A stretch of 64,000 nt of DNA from JAGQPD01 sp020426865. GTDB lineage: Bacteria > Planctomycetota > Planctomycetia > Pirellulales > Pirellulaceae. The stretch is from NCBI GenBank assembly GCA_041399065.1, contig JAWKTN010000004.1, positions 124,001 through 188,000 on the forward strand. The letters run 5' to 3'. Shown piece after piece: positions 43,579-50,324 of the stretch (position 1 is the first letter of the stretch; every line of letters begins with the position of its first letter). Made by a program: the position numbers and the translations under genes. A model generated the notes under the pieces. That model had not been told where the DNA came from. It did no database searches and saw nothing but the letters and a program-made list of their open reading frames with translations.

Positions 43579-44232
43579 GTGACATACAGCTGCTCTACCA
43601 GCGGGAAGCACCGACTGGTGATTTGTGCCGTCGTTTCAATCACGTCGATCGTCAGCTGCGTTCATTTCTGGGCAACCGTCGCCGGCCGATGGGATGCTCT
43701 GGTTCCAATGATGGCCAAATTCGCAACATACGTTGTGGCTACTGTTGTGCTGACTGCCGTCAGTGCCGCTGCGGTGTCGAATCGACATTGCAGGGCATAT
43801 GCATTGCTCTTGCTTGGTATGGCGACGACGTTCATTGGTACTGCATTCATCGCCAACAGACACGCTTCTTCGTTAAGAATCTCCGAGATTGCCCGCTCTA
43901 TTGACGACGGACTTGTCGCCGATTGTGATACGGTCTTCTCTAACTACCGCCACCACCCAACGCTTAAGAGGGATGGCTACATTCGGATCCTTCCCGGCTC
44001 AGAAGACTTCGATTTGCTTCCAAACTCGATTAAGGCCTTCAATCCCGTTTACGTGACCATCGAAAAGAAGCCGTTTGGTACGACTCAACCACTTAACATC
44101 GGCTTGTGCAAAAACGGATTCAGCGGTTTTCACATGGGCATCCGCGTATTCCAAATTGCCCCAGGCATTCCCACGTCCTCGAACCGTCAACGAATCACGC
44201 CGACAATTTACTTCTGGGTGGAAGAAACGTGA
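43579..44232 (+). CDS. Hypothetical membrane protein
   Basis: 217 residues from GTG 43579. Three hydrophobic segments lie in the first 105 residues: LVICAVVSITSIVSCVHFWA, YVVATVVLTAVSAAAV and LLLLGMATTFIGTAFIAN. They are followed by a soluble C-terminal half (EIARSIDDGLVADCDTVFSN, IRILPGSEDFDLLPNSIKAF, RQRITPTIYFWVEE) with a plausible alpha/beta composition. There is no family I can name. It stands alone in the accessory region, upstream of the cassette-like segment. The start is uncertain because no clear ribosome site precedes it. It may itself be a captured gene, but no attC-like site follows that I could identify. Confidence 0.45.
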   Translation: MTYSCSTSGKHRLVICAVVSITSIVSCVHFWATVAGRWDALVPMMAKFATYVVATVVLTAVSAAAVSNRHCRAYALLLLGMATTFIGTAFIANRHASSLRISEIARSIDDGLVADCDTVFSNYRHHPTLKRDGYIRILPGSEDFDLLPNSIKAFNPVYVTIEKKPFGTTQPLNIGLCKNGFSGFHMGIRVFQIAPGIPTSSNRQRITPTIYFWVEET

Positions 44233-44924
44233 TGGCCAACTTGTCTCACCTTCCATTCGCGACACAATAATGTCTTGGGCACGGAGGGGCGGACCACGCG
44301 GTATTGTGAGACTAATGTGGTATGTCGCGGCAAGATAAACCCACGTGTTGAACGCCCCCGGCGATCACGCACACCGTTTGCCGATTCATGCGGCATCTCT
44401 ACGTGTTTGCGAAATCAGCGGCAATAATATTTGCATTGGTTTCCCCTGGCTGTATACGCCGATCTCACGCAATTCCGGACAGTGTACCGTCGCGGTGGGG
44501 TGGCGACAAGCAAATGGCGGCTGTTGCGCGACGAATGTATATGACGCCAGCCGTCAATACGTAGGCATAGCGACTCAACGCGTTGGGCTAGTTCACGTTG
44601 AGCTGGAGTAACTGAAGCCGACGCTGGAGGTTCTCGGTAAGGTGTTACTCGAAGCACGACGGACAATGGTATCGGCCCTGGACGAATTCGAGTCAGAAAG
44701 CAGCTCGATTGAATGGCGACGGCGTCCTCTTTGTCAAGCAAAAACCGGTTAAATCATTGTTTTTGCACTGTTGTTGTCAGGGTGACGATAATCGGCAATA
44801 AGTAAGGGATAATTATTCATTGACTTATCGCCAATTCGGCAATAACACCCTATTTCGGGGCTTGTCGCCGGGTCGTCCGGTAATAATCAAGTTCGCCGAA
44901 CAGATAGGGATTGACGCTTCGACG
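44233..44924. other. Mostly non-coding stretch before the first cassette
   Basis: Apart from the doubtful lipoprotein, I see no gene. An inverted repeat (AATCGGCAATAAG at about 44790 against CTTATCGCCAATT at about 44823) precedes the inferred cassette boundary at 44891/44892. Interleaved complementary segments (GTCTCAC/GTGAGAC, CGCGACA/TGTCGCG) follow the membrane-protein gene. Confidence 0.4.
44388..44564 (+). CDS. Possible short lipoprotein or its remnant
   Basis: ATG 44388 opens MRHLYVFAKSAAIIFALVSP then GC, a convincing lipoprotein signal (SPGC lipobox). It is followed by only about 36 residues (IRRSHAIPDSVPSRWGGDKQ, MAAVARRMYMTPAVNT) before a stop. Another frame continues beyond it (QYVGIATQRVGLVHVELE), so the gene may be frameshifted. 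No good ribosome site is seen. Low confidence. Confidence 0.25.
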   Translation: MRHLYVFAKSAAIIFALVSPGCIRRSHAIPDSVPSRWGGDKQMAAVARRMYMTPAVNT

Positions 44925-45353
44925 ATGATTCCCGAATTCCGTGATGATGGATACCTGCCGGAAGGACTTCACGTTGCAACAGTGGGTGAAGTGACGTTTC
45001 GCTTCGGGACTAAAACGCCTCGTCGGCAACGTCTTGCCCTGCGACTCAGACGGTGGATCGAATTAGCTCGCGCCGTCTCCGCCAAACGAATATTCGTGGA
45101 CGGAAGTTTTGTGACCGCAAAACCGGTACCGAATGACGTCGATGCCGTAGTCTGGCTTCCCGATGACTTTGTGCAACGTGTATCTGACGGACAGCCAGAA
45201 GCAATCGAACTCGAAGCGATGCTGCTGACTCGCCATCCTGAGGAAATATTTGCGGCGGAAGATCGACGTGATTGGGACGATTGGTTAGAATTCTTTTGTG
45301 GAACCCGCGAGGCCGACGGTCGACGCAAGGGTTTGGTCGAGATTGAACTATGA
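44925..45353 (+). CDS. DUF6932-type nucleotidyltransferase-fold protein
   Basis: About 142 residues from ATG 44925. A longer frame back to 44820 would cross the inferred cassette boundary. IPEFRDDGYLPEGLHVATVG, RRWIELARAVSAKRIFVDGS and FVTAKPVPNDVDAVVWLPDD show the family pattern: a Gly-Ser followed by D-x-D-x (NDVDAVVW), as in minimal nucleotidyltransferase cores (GS...DxD). The C-terminus is acidic then aromatic (DRRDWDDWLEFFCGTREADG). It overlaps the next small gene by four bases (ATGA). Some nucleotidyltransferase-fold proteins paired with small partners are toxins, so a toxin-antitoxin-like role is possible but unproven. Confidence 0.7.
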   Translation: MIPEFRDDGYLPEGLHVATVGEVTFRFGTKTPRRQRLALRLRRWIELARAVSAKRIFVDGSFVTAKPVPNDVDAVVWLPDDFVQRVSDGQPEAIELEAMLLTRHPEEIFAAEDRRDWDDWLEFFCGTREADGRRKGLVEIEL

Positions 45354-45553
45354 TCACAACAGCAACCGAATACGAAAAGGCGCAAGCGGAGTTGCGAAAC
45401 CTACAGGATCGACTCGATAAGTTGCAACGAGAGCATCCAATGGGTGAAAAAGGATTTACGAAGGCGGGCATCCGAAAGTTGATTGCGCGATTGAATGAAG
45501 AACTGGCCGTTTTTGAGGGGAGCGAAGAGGCTAGAACTTCACCGTCAAATTGA
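45350..45553 (+). CDS. Small helical partner of the DUF6932 protein
   Basis: 67 residues, starting inside the preceding gene's stop (ATGA). ITTATEYEKAQAELRNLQDR, LDKLQREHPMGEKGFTKAGI and RKLIARLNEELAVFEGSEE indicate two or three amphipathic helices with a short loop, similar in layout to the N-terminal helical region of HigA-like antitoxins. There is no complete helix-turn-helix that I can assign. Coupling and constant partnership suggest that it neutralises or regulates the upstream protein. The stop is 12 bases before the attC-like site. Confidence 0.65.
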   Translation: MITTATEYEKAQAELRNLQDRLDKLQREHPMGEKGFTKAGIRKLIARLNEELAVFEGSEEARTSPSN

Positions 45554-45564
45554 CGCCAAGCGAT

Positions 45565-45656
45565 CGGCGAACCAACGGTTGCAGTGGAGCGGCGGAACCG
45601 GGCGTGTTCGGATGGAAAGTCAACTCCCGCCGCCCACTGAACCGCAGTCGTTATTG
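45565..45656 (+). mobile_element. attC-like recombination site 1
   Basis: 92 bases. R'' is CGGCGAAC (45565-45572) and the 3' core is GTTATTG (45650-45656). The inner arms are CGGTTGCAGTGGAGCGGCGG (45576-45595) and CCGCCGCCCACTGAACCG (45627-45644). They pair perfectly except for two single unpaired bases on one side (G45581, A45588), like the extrahelical bases that mark attC strands. It starts 12 bases after a stop codon. The outer bases of R' mismatch R'', as expected when they belong to the next cassette. Confidence 0.75.
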
Positions 45657-45867
45657 GGTACAATGCCGCTCGAATTGTCCGTACCAACATGCGGCATCCC
45701 AGCGAAGAACGCAAGCCACGAATCTCGAAATGCCAGACAATAGGCCAGATCGCACAACGGCCATGTGTGAACCCAGCGCGGATTCCCGGCGAAAACCCGT
45801 TGCGACGTGATGGCCTGACCGTGTTCGCTACGCCCGAATCGGTCGCGACCGCAAGGTCTTGCGGACA

Positions 45868-45896
45868 TTTACGACATCTTTCATTCGGCGTATAAT
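45868..45896 (+). promoter_or_regulatory. Promoter of the toxin-antitoxin pair, leaderless type
   Basis: TTTACG (45868-45873) and a perfect TATAAT (45891-45896) are separated by 17 bases. The ATG of the antitoxin is at 45903, only seven bases after the -10 box, so the transcript would start at or next to the start codon. No Shine-Dalgarno is present. This gives the cassette its own expression signal. Confidence 0.65.
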
Positions 45897-45902
45897 CGAG
45901 AC

Positions 45903-46115
45903 ATGACAGACGCATTAAAACAGGCCTTTGATGCAGCTTCCTCGCTGCCCACTCCGGACCAGGACGCCTTGGCTCGCTGGATTATGGACGAACTTGCATC
46001 CGAAAAGAAATGGAGTGACCTATTCGGTCGTTCTGAAGGTGCGCTTGCATCCCTCGCAAAGGAGGCCCTAGCAGAACATGCGAAGGGTGAATGCCGCGAC
46101 TTGACCGAAGACTAG
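45903..46115 (+). CDS. Antitoxin of a RelE/ParE-type pair
   Basis: 70 residues. TDALKQAFDAASSLPTPDQD, ALARWIMDELASEKKWSDLF and GRSEGALASLAKEALAEHAK form an amphipathic helix bundle with an acidic C-terminus (GECRDLTED). This is the usual shape of short antitoxins encoded just before RelE-family toxins in planctomycetes and cyanobacteria. It is separated from the toxin gene by four bases. There is no obvious DNA-binding ribbon, so autoregulation is not evident. Translation is likely from a leaderless mRNA. Confidence 0.75.
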   Translation: MTDALKQAFDAASSLPTPDQDALARWIMDELASEKKWSDLFGRSEGALASLAKEALAEHAKGECRDLTED

Positions 46116-46119
46116 CGGA

Positions 46120-46389
46120 ATGGAATCCAAGACCACACAAAGATTCCGTGATGCGTTGAGCGGGCTGCCGGTTGAGGTGCGGAAACGGGCCCGCGAAGCG
46201 TATTTGCTCTTCAAACATGATCGCACCCATCCAAGCCTCCGATTCAAAAAGGTCCACTCCACACTTCCCATTTACTCTGCCCGCGTGACACGCGATTACA
46301 GAGCCGTCGGCATTTTCGAAAGTGACTTGATGGTCTGGTTCTGGATTGGCTCACACGCCGACTACGAACGACTCCTCGCGTCCCAGTAG
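46120..46389 (+). CDS. RelE/ParE-superfamily toxin
   Basis: 89 residues. The fold signature is visible: TQRFRDALSGLPVEVRKRAR (two N-terminal helices), AYLLFKHDRTHPSLRFKKVH, then the strands IYSARVTRDYRAVGIFESDL and MVWFWIGSHADYERLL. The RVTRDYRAVG segment carries the Arg and Tyr residues used in this superfamily, and the terminal GSHADYERLL is the family ending. Members cleave mRNA on the ribosome or inhibit gyrase; the activity here is not known. The gene ends 15 bases before attC-like site 2. Confidence 0.8.
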   Translation: MESKTTQRFRDALSGLPVEVRKRAREAYLLFKHDRTHPSLRFKKVHSTLPIYSARVTRDYRAVGIFESDLMVWFWIGSHADYERLLASQ

Positions 46390-46404
46390 CGTGTGCAGAT
46401 CACG

Positions 46405-46495
46405 CAATAACGAATGGGATAAACGGGAGGGCTCGGCGCACTCGGTGCTGAAATCCAAGTCTTCCACTCGCCCCCCGTTATCCCAAGCGTTGAAC
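46405..46495 (+). mobile_element. attC-like recombination site 2
   Basis: 91 bases, R'' CAATAAC (46405-46411) and R' GTTGAAC (46489-46495, a perfect GTTRRRY). Arms GGGATAAACGGGAGGGC (46416-46432) and GCCCCCCGTTATCCC (46470-46484) pair completely apart from two single unpaired A residues on the left arm. The short unpaired segment between R and L boxes (GAAT against AAGC) fits the unpaired central spacer of attC sites. It lies 15 bases after the toxin stop codon. Confidence 0.78.
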
Positions 46496-46641
46496 TTAAG
46501 TGACACGTTGCATTAGATTCTGTCCTGCGGTCTCGACGTTGGAGGACATGCCGCATGACAGAGTCCTTGTTGCTGGCTGCGGCGGCAAGGCCATTGAGGG
46601 GCGGTGATGGGTTGAATTAGGGTGTCGTTGGAGATAAGAAT

Positions 46642-47337
46642 GTGGGACAGAGGATATTAGCATTACATGACCGGCGGAACGCGTTTTCGGGCCGAGGGCA
46701 TGTTTTTTCGAATGAACCGGACCACCCTAGTCGTGTCCTCCATTGCAAGGGAAAAGGACTAGCGGTTGCCATCGATTGTGACGGGAGTCTTACAAAGGAA
46801 TGGCGAGAGTGCTATTTCGTTTGTCGACCGTCACAGATTCCAAAAACCGAGATTGTCGGCGAAGTGTACGATCCCGCGAAAGCATGTTGGCCAAGAATGC
46901 AGTTCGCGATTGGTCCGTGCGAGTGGCTTCTGGAGGAACTAACAGCTGAAGAGGCAGTGTGGGTATGGCCCACAGGGCAATGGTGGGCTCCATTGGGTAG
47001 TTGGAAAGCCTCCGGAGGAATTGCCGTAGACAGTATTCCGGCCATAATTGCTCGAAACCGACATAGAAATGACGGAGACGCGGTATTGCATGGCCTATCA
47101 ACAATTGGTGGGCGGCGTCAGTTGCTTGAGCTATTGCTTTTCGTTAGCGATTCACTCGTCGAGTTCAGCATTGGTACAGCAGACTTTGAATACGTGTATC
47201 AGATTGACGCGCACGACCTAATCCTCGTATCGATACCCAATCCGGTTCATTGGCTAACCGTCGTCGAGAGACTAAGAAACGCTTCCGACCGGCATGAAGA
47301 TTGTTCTGGATTTGAGGACGAGGAACTTCCGGATTAG
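46642..47337 (+). CDS. Hypothetical protein after attC-like site 2
   Basis: 231 residues from GTG 46642, with GGAG eight bases upstream. RVLHCKGKGLAVAIDCDGSL, TKEWRECYFVCRPSQIPKTE, GPCEWLLEELTAEEAVWVWP and QIDAHDLILVSIPNPVHWLT suggest a mixed alpha/beta protein rich in Trp. I recognise no family. It lies 146 bases after the second attC-like site, so it may be the gene of a third cassette. The matching R'' box (it would read GTTCAAC) is not found downstream. No membrane segment or signal peptide. Confidence 0.5.
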   Translation: MGQRILALHDRRNAFSGRGHVFSNEPDHPSRVLHCKGKGLAVAIDCDGSLTKEWRECYFVCRPSQIPKTEIVGEVYDPAKACWPRMQFAIGPCEWLLEELTAEEAVWVWPTGQWWAPLGSWKASGGIAVDSIPAIIARNRHRNDGDAVLHGLSTIGGRRQLLELLLFVSDSLVEFSIGTADFEYVYQIDAHDLILVSIPNPVHWLTVVERLRNASDRHEDCSGFEDEELPD

Positions 47338-48269
47338 CGCTGGCGGCCGGGGCGCGGCGCCGGCGTGCAAGAAGGAATGAAGTAGAACGTGATTCCCATG
47401 CGAACTGACACTGTGCTGGCGCATCGATGGCGATAAGAATGAATACATTGGCACGGGCTTTGCTTTTAGAGCGTTAGACGGCGATTTCTAGCGACGGATG
47501 AGCGTCGCGGCGACGTCGAATGCGGAAAGGAGCGTTTTGCGAAGCCGATTAGGGCAGCGACGATTCCCCGGGAGACTATCGGGACGGGCTTGCACGACCG
47601 CGCCTAGGTACCATATCACGATAGGCACCGGTATGTATTTCAGCCAAAAAGGGGAGTTCCCGATAAAACTCATGTCGTGCAGGTTGAAGGCTCGCAACGT
47701 GACGACGTAACTTACGGCTAATTCACCGTAAGCAAGGATCATACTTTACGTCGTAGACTGACGCGCGTGCGTTGCCGACTGTGTCTATCGAGTATGAACG
47801 AGTGATTGTGACCGGACCCTATTCACTGGCCGCGGAGAGCAAGTCGCGCTTTCCGATTTGTGTTCGCGCTGAACTGCACTCGTACCGCGTCGCTCGGAAG
47901 TCACACCACGCACGTAGGCGGCAACAGCCAAACATCGATTTAAGAGCAACCAGCCAGCAGTCACGACGTTCATCGACAGCGTCAGTAGCAACGCGATGTG
48001 CGCAGCTATTAAGGCGAAAGCCACCGCTGCTTCAAGGACTGCAGCACTGAGACGATTGTCAGGGCCATTTCTTTGGAAATGCGTGATCTTTTTCCTGACG
48101 ACCCGTCATGTCACAGTGCGTGTGTTCACATGCGAGCGTGAAAGAGCCGTCGAAGCTTTGATGCGAATCGGTGTGGCAGCAACGACATCGATACAGGGAG
48201 CAAAATGCGCTGAAAACCGGAGAAAAACGCACATTGCCAGTTTTTGCCGGGATCGGGAATGCCCAATAG
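47338..48269. other. Non-coding or decayed stretch before tRNA-Arg
   Basis: About 930 bases. A nested palindrome spans 47702-47754 (outer ACGACGTAA/TTTACGTCGT, inner CTTACGG/CCGTAAG). Two short minus-strand frames (47488-47742 and 47785-48024) each contain a hydrophobic segment and may be pieces of one decayed membrane protein, but I cannot support a gene. GTTAGAC at 47472 fits an attC 3' core but has no partner arm. Confidence 0.4.
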
Positions 48270-48342
48270 TACCCCCGGCAGGATTCGAACCTGCGACCTT
48301 AGCTTTAGGAAAGCTCTGCTCTATCCCCTGAGCTACGGGGGC
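48270..48342 (-). tRNA. tRNA-Arg (anticodon CCT)
   Basis: Minus-strand reading: acceptor GCCCCCG with CGGGGGT (first pair G-U), D arm GCTCAGGGGATAGAGC, anticodon arm GAGCT-TTCCTAA-AGCTA (anticodon CCT, one mismatch at the base of the stem), T arm GCAGGTTCGAATCCTGC, discriminator A. 73 nt, no encoded CCA. It decodes AGG. It borders the accessory region, a common position for integrations. Confidence 0.93.
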
Positions 48343-48369
48343 GGGGATGTTCGGGTGGTGTTTTGCCGG

Positions 48370-48419
48370 ACGGCTGGGACAGCCGTATAACATTACGGCT
48401 GGGACGGCCGTGGAACATT
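48370..48419. repeat. Palindromic 25-base repeat, tandem pair 1
   Basis: Two units, 48370-48394 and 48395-48419, each ACGGCTGGGACRGCCGT plus a spacer ending ACATT. Each unit folds as a hairpin (ACGGCTG.../...CAGCCGT type). A second pair with the same orientation lies at 50273-50324, so the pairs flank the sulfatase gene. Confidence 0.85.
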
Positions 48420-48466
48420 AAGTTATAGCAGCTTTTGTTGCCGTCGATAGGACGGCTTTCATACCG

Positions 48467-50146
48467 CTATGGTTCGACCGGCAATCCAGTGTCTGGCGGT
48501 ACGGGCTTGCGGTAGGGCGCTCGATCAAACCCGTCCCCCGTGCCGACCACGCGCGGATCGCCGTTGCGTTTTAGTTCGTCCATCAGCTGCTCGCGCAACT
48601 GAGCCTTGACATCAGCCAATTCCGGATCATCCGCTCTGTTTTGCATCTGATCAGGATCGCTTGCTACGACATACAACTCTTCCGCCGGACGCAATCCCAG
48701 TCCCAATTGCCATAAGGGCGCCAACTGTGGATCGTCCTCGTGACTGAAGAAATAGTCTCGCGTCGGTCCGAAATCGATATCGGTGCGTCGGACCAGGTCG
48801 CCATTCGAATCCTGACGCATGTCAGACAGTCGTTGCAACGGAGCGGCCAGCGGTGGTACCGCGACCGGCCAACGCTCGGGCTTGAAATTGATCACATACA
48901 GGTGATCCTTCGTGCGGATCCCGCGCATCGGATACGGATACCCAGCCTCACGCGCGACATCCACATGCGTCTCTCGACCAGTTATCGCAAACCCACGCAA
49001 GTCCTGCTCATAATCTTCCTCGCCGCTCGTCATAGCCGACCACAAACTCTGCCCGTTCATGTCCTCCGTGGCCGCCAGTCCGGCGACTTCCAAATAAGTC
49101 GATGCCAGGTCGATCAGGCTGACAGGCTTGTCGATTTCCCGTCCCGCGACGATCTTTCCAGGCATGCGCGCTGCCAATAGGACCTGCGTACCAAAATCAT
49201 AAAGATTGCATTTGCCACGCGGAAATCCTGGCGCCCCATGATCGCCACTGATCACCACCAGCGTATTGTCCAATTCCCCAATCCGCTCCAATTCCTCGAT
49301 CAACACACCGACCGCCGCATCGAATGCCATTGCTTCCCCCAAGTAGTCGGCGAAGTCTTCGCGAACCACTTCATTGTCGGGCAAGAATTTCGGCAGCTTC
49401 CCACGCAATTGATCGGGATCGAGCCCCCAGATCGACTTGCCCGACCCGCGCGCCCACGGGCGATGCGTGTTCGTGGGATTGAACCAATAATAAAACGGCT
49501 GATCGTCCTGGCGATCGGCCAAAAACGACCGAAAATTTTGCCGGACCTCTTCCAACAGTCGGGCCTTCTCCACCGCCGCGTCTTTCGCCTTCGTTACACG
49601 TGCCGAAAAGCCATTGAATTGACTTCCCGCCGAACGATAATTCCGCTCGCTCCCCCCCATCCGATCTTCAAAGATGTGCATCTTGTACGTCCAGCCGATA
49701 TGAAACGATTGGCTCTGCAACATTAGCGGAAAACCGCGGACGTCGTCGAAAGGGTCGGTATACCCTTGCATCCACGGATGATGCAGTTGCGAATGACTGC
49801 CGTTACGAAAGAAATGCCGGCCCGATACAATCGCCGCTCGCGATGGCGTGCACGATGGAGCACTGACGAACGCGTTGTGAAATAACGCTCCCTCGCGAGC
49901 TACCCGATCAAACACTGGTGTCGAAATAATGTCGTTTGGCGAAGGGCGGTCTGGATCGCGATAAGCACTGGCATATTTTCCCAGGTCGTCCGCAAAGGCA
50001 AATAAAATGTTCGAAGGTCGCTGCGCCGTCGCTGATTCGCTCGCGTCCGCACACGTGGAATTGATGGCAACGATGGCACTGATGAGGACCAACGCGAAAA
50101 GCCTTGCCGCCATTTGTGCTAGTTCGTGAAATGAAAGGCGTTTCAT
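48467..50146 (-). CDS. Secreted sulfatase
   Basis: About 559 residues from ATG 50146, which follows GAGGACCAA; an upstream in-frame extension to 50269 would run through repeat DNA. Signal peptide MAARLFALVLISAIVAINST. NILFAFADDLGKYASAYRD holds the metal-binding Asp pair. The formylglycine motif is SAPSCTPSRAAIVSGRHFF (C-T-P-S-R), so a maturase is needed. VVISGDHGAPGFPRGKCNLY gives the second metal site. The spacing and the RHFF/SHSQLHHPWMQGYTDPF segments fit the S1 family near N-sulfoglucosamine sulfohydrolases. Planctomycetes use many sulfatases on algal polysaccharides; the substrate here is unknown. Confidence 0.87.
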   Translation of the reverse strand: MKRLSFHELAQMAARLFALVLISAIVAINSTCADASESATAQRPSNILFAFADDLGKYASAYRDPDRPSPNDIISTPVFDRVAREGALFHNAFVSAPSCTPSRAAIVSGRHFFRNGSHSQLHHPWMQGYTDPFDDVRGFPLMLQSQSFHIGWTYKMHIFEDRMGGSERNYRSAGSQFNGFSARVTKAKDAAVEKARLLEEVRQNFRSFLADRQDDQPFYYWFNPTNTHRPWARGSGKSIWGLDPDQLRGKLPKFLPDNEVVREDFADYLGEAMAFDAAVGVLIEELERIGELDNTLVVISGDHGAPGFPRGKCNLYDFGTQVLLAARMPGKIVAGREIDKPVSLIDLASTYLEVAGLAATEDMNGQSLWSAMTSGEEDYEQDLRGFAITGRETHVDVAREAGYPYPMRGIRTKDHLYVINFKPERWPVAVPPLAAPLQRLSDMRQDSNGDLVRRTDIDFGPTRDYFFSHEDDPQLAPLWQLGLGLRPAEELYVVASDPDQMQNRADDPELADVKAQLREQLMDELKRNGDPRVVGTGDGFDRAPYRKPVPPDTGLPVEP

Positions 50147-50272
50147 TTGGTCCTCGCAGGAGTGGGGACACCGACGCGCGAACGCTTCGGTGGGCGATGT
50201 GATGGTTCGGGAGTCTTGGGATCGTTGATGTTGGCGTGTGCTCGGGCGCGATTGAGAGGGGTGTGTCATGCT

Positions 50273-50324
50273 ACGGCTGGGACGGCCGTGGAACGATTAC
50301 GGCTGGGGACAGCCGTGGGACATT
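50273..50324. repeat. Palindromic 26-base repeat, tandem pair 2
   Basis: Units 50273-50298 and 50299-50324 are near copies of those at 48370-48419 (ACGGCTGGGACGGCCGTGGA type). The second unit supplies the stop codon and the last eight codons (MSHGCPQP) of mtaB, so the repeat has entered or defined the gene's 3' end. Confidence 0.85.

Larger units (their letters stand above)
44892..45650 (+). mobile_element. Candidate integron gene cassette 1 (DUF6932 pair)
   Basis: Boundaries are inferred from recombination-site logic. The right end is the G in GTT of attC-like site 1 (45650). The left end is set at GTTCGCCG (44891-44898), which is the exact complement of that site's R'' box CGGCGAAC (45565-45572). 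On circularisation the two would form a paired R box. The 759-base segment holds two overlapping genes in one orientation, ending 12 bases before the attC, the compact layout usual for cassettes. I could not find a folded attC just left of 44891, so the left boundary is less sure than the right. Confidence 0.55.
45651..46489 (+). mobile_element. Candidate integron gene cassette 2 (toxin-antitoxin)
   Basis: The segment starts at TT of GTTATTG (45650-45656) and ends at the G of GTTGAAC (46489). The R'' box at its right end, CAATAAC (46405-46411), is the exact seven-base complement of the GTTATTG at its left end. That is the expected result if this 839-base piece once existed as a circle with one intact attC. 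It carries an antitoxin gene, a RelE-type toxin gene and its own promoter. Cassettes with toxin-antitoxin pairs are known from sedentary integrons. No integrase gene is in the window. Confidence 0.72.

Noticed and set aside
44740..44890. Possible attC left of the first cassette
   Set aside because: CCGGTAATAATCAAGTT before 44892 looks like an attC right end, but no left arm with matching bases could be found.
47338..47478. Possible third attC ending in GTTAGAC at 47472
   Set aside because: The 3' core fits the consensus, but I found neither a complementary arm nor the GTTCAAC R'' box expected for the cassette beginning at 46490.
47488..48024. Two short minus-strand frames with hydrophobic segments
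   Set aside because: They may be parts of one decayed membrane protein, but no family is recognisable and frames do not join; mentioned only as possible debris.
47996..48331. Plus-strand frame ending in a GFEPATLALGK-like sequence
   Set aside because: This is the well-known false translation of the tRNA-Arg complement, not a protein.
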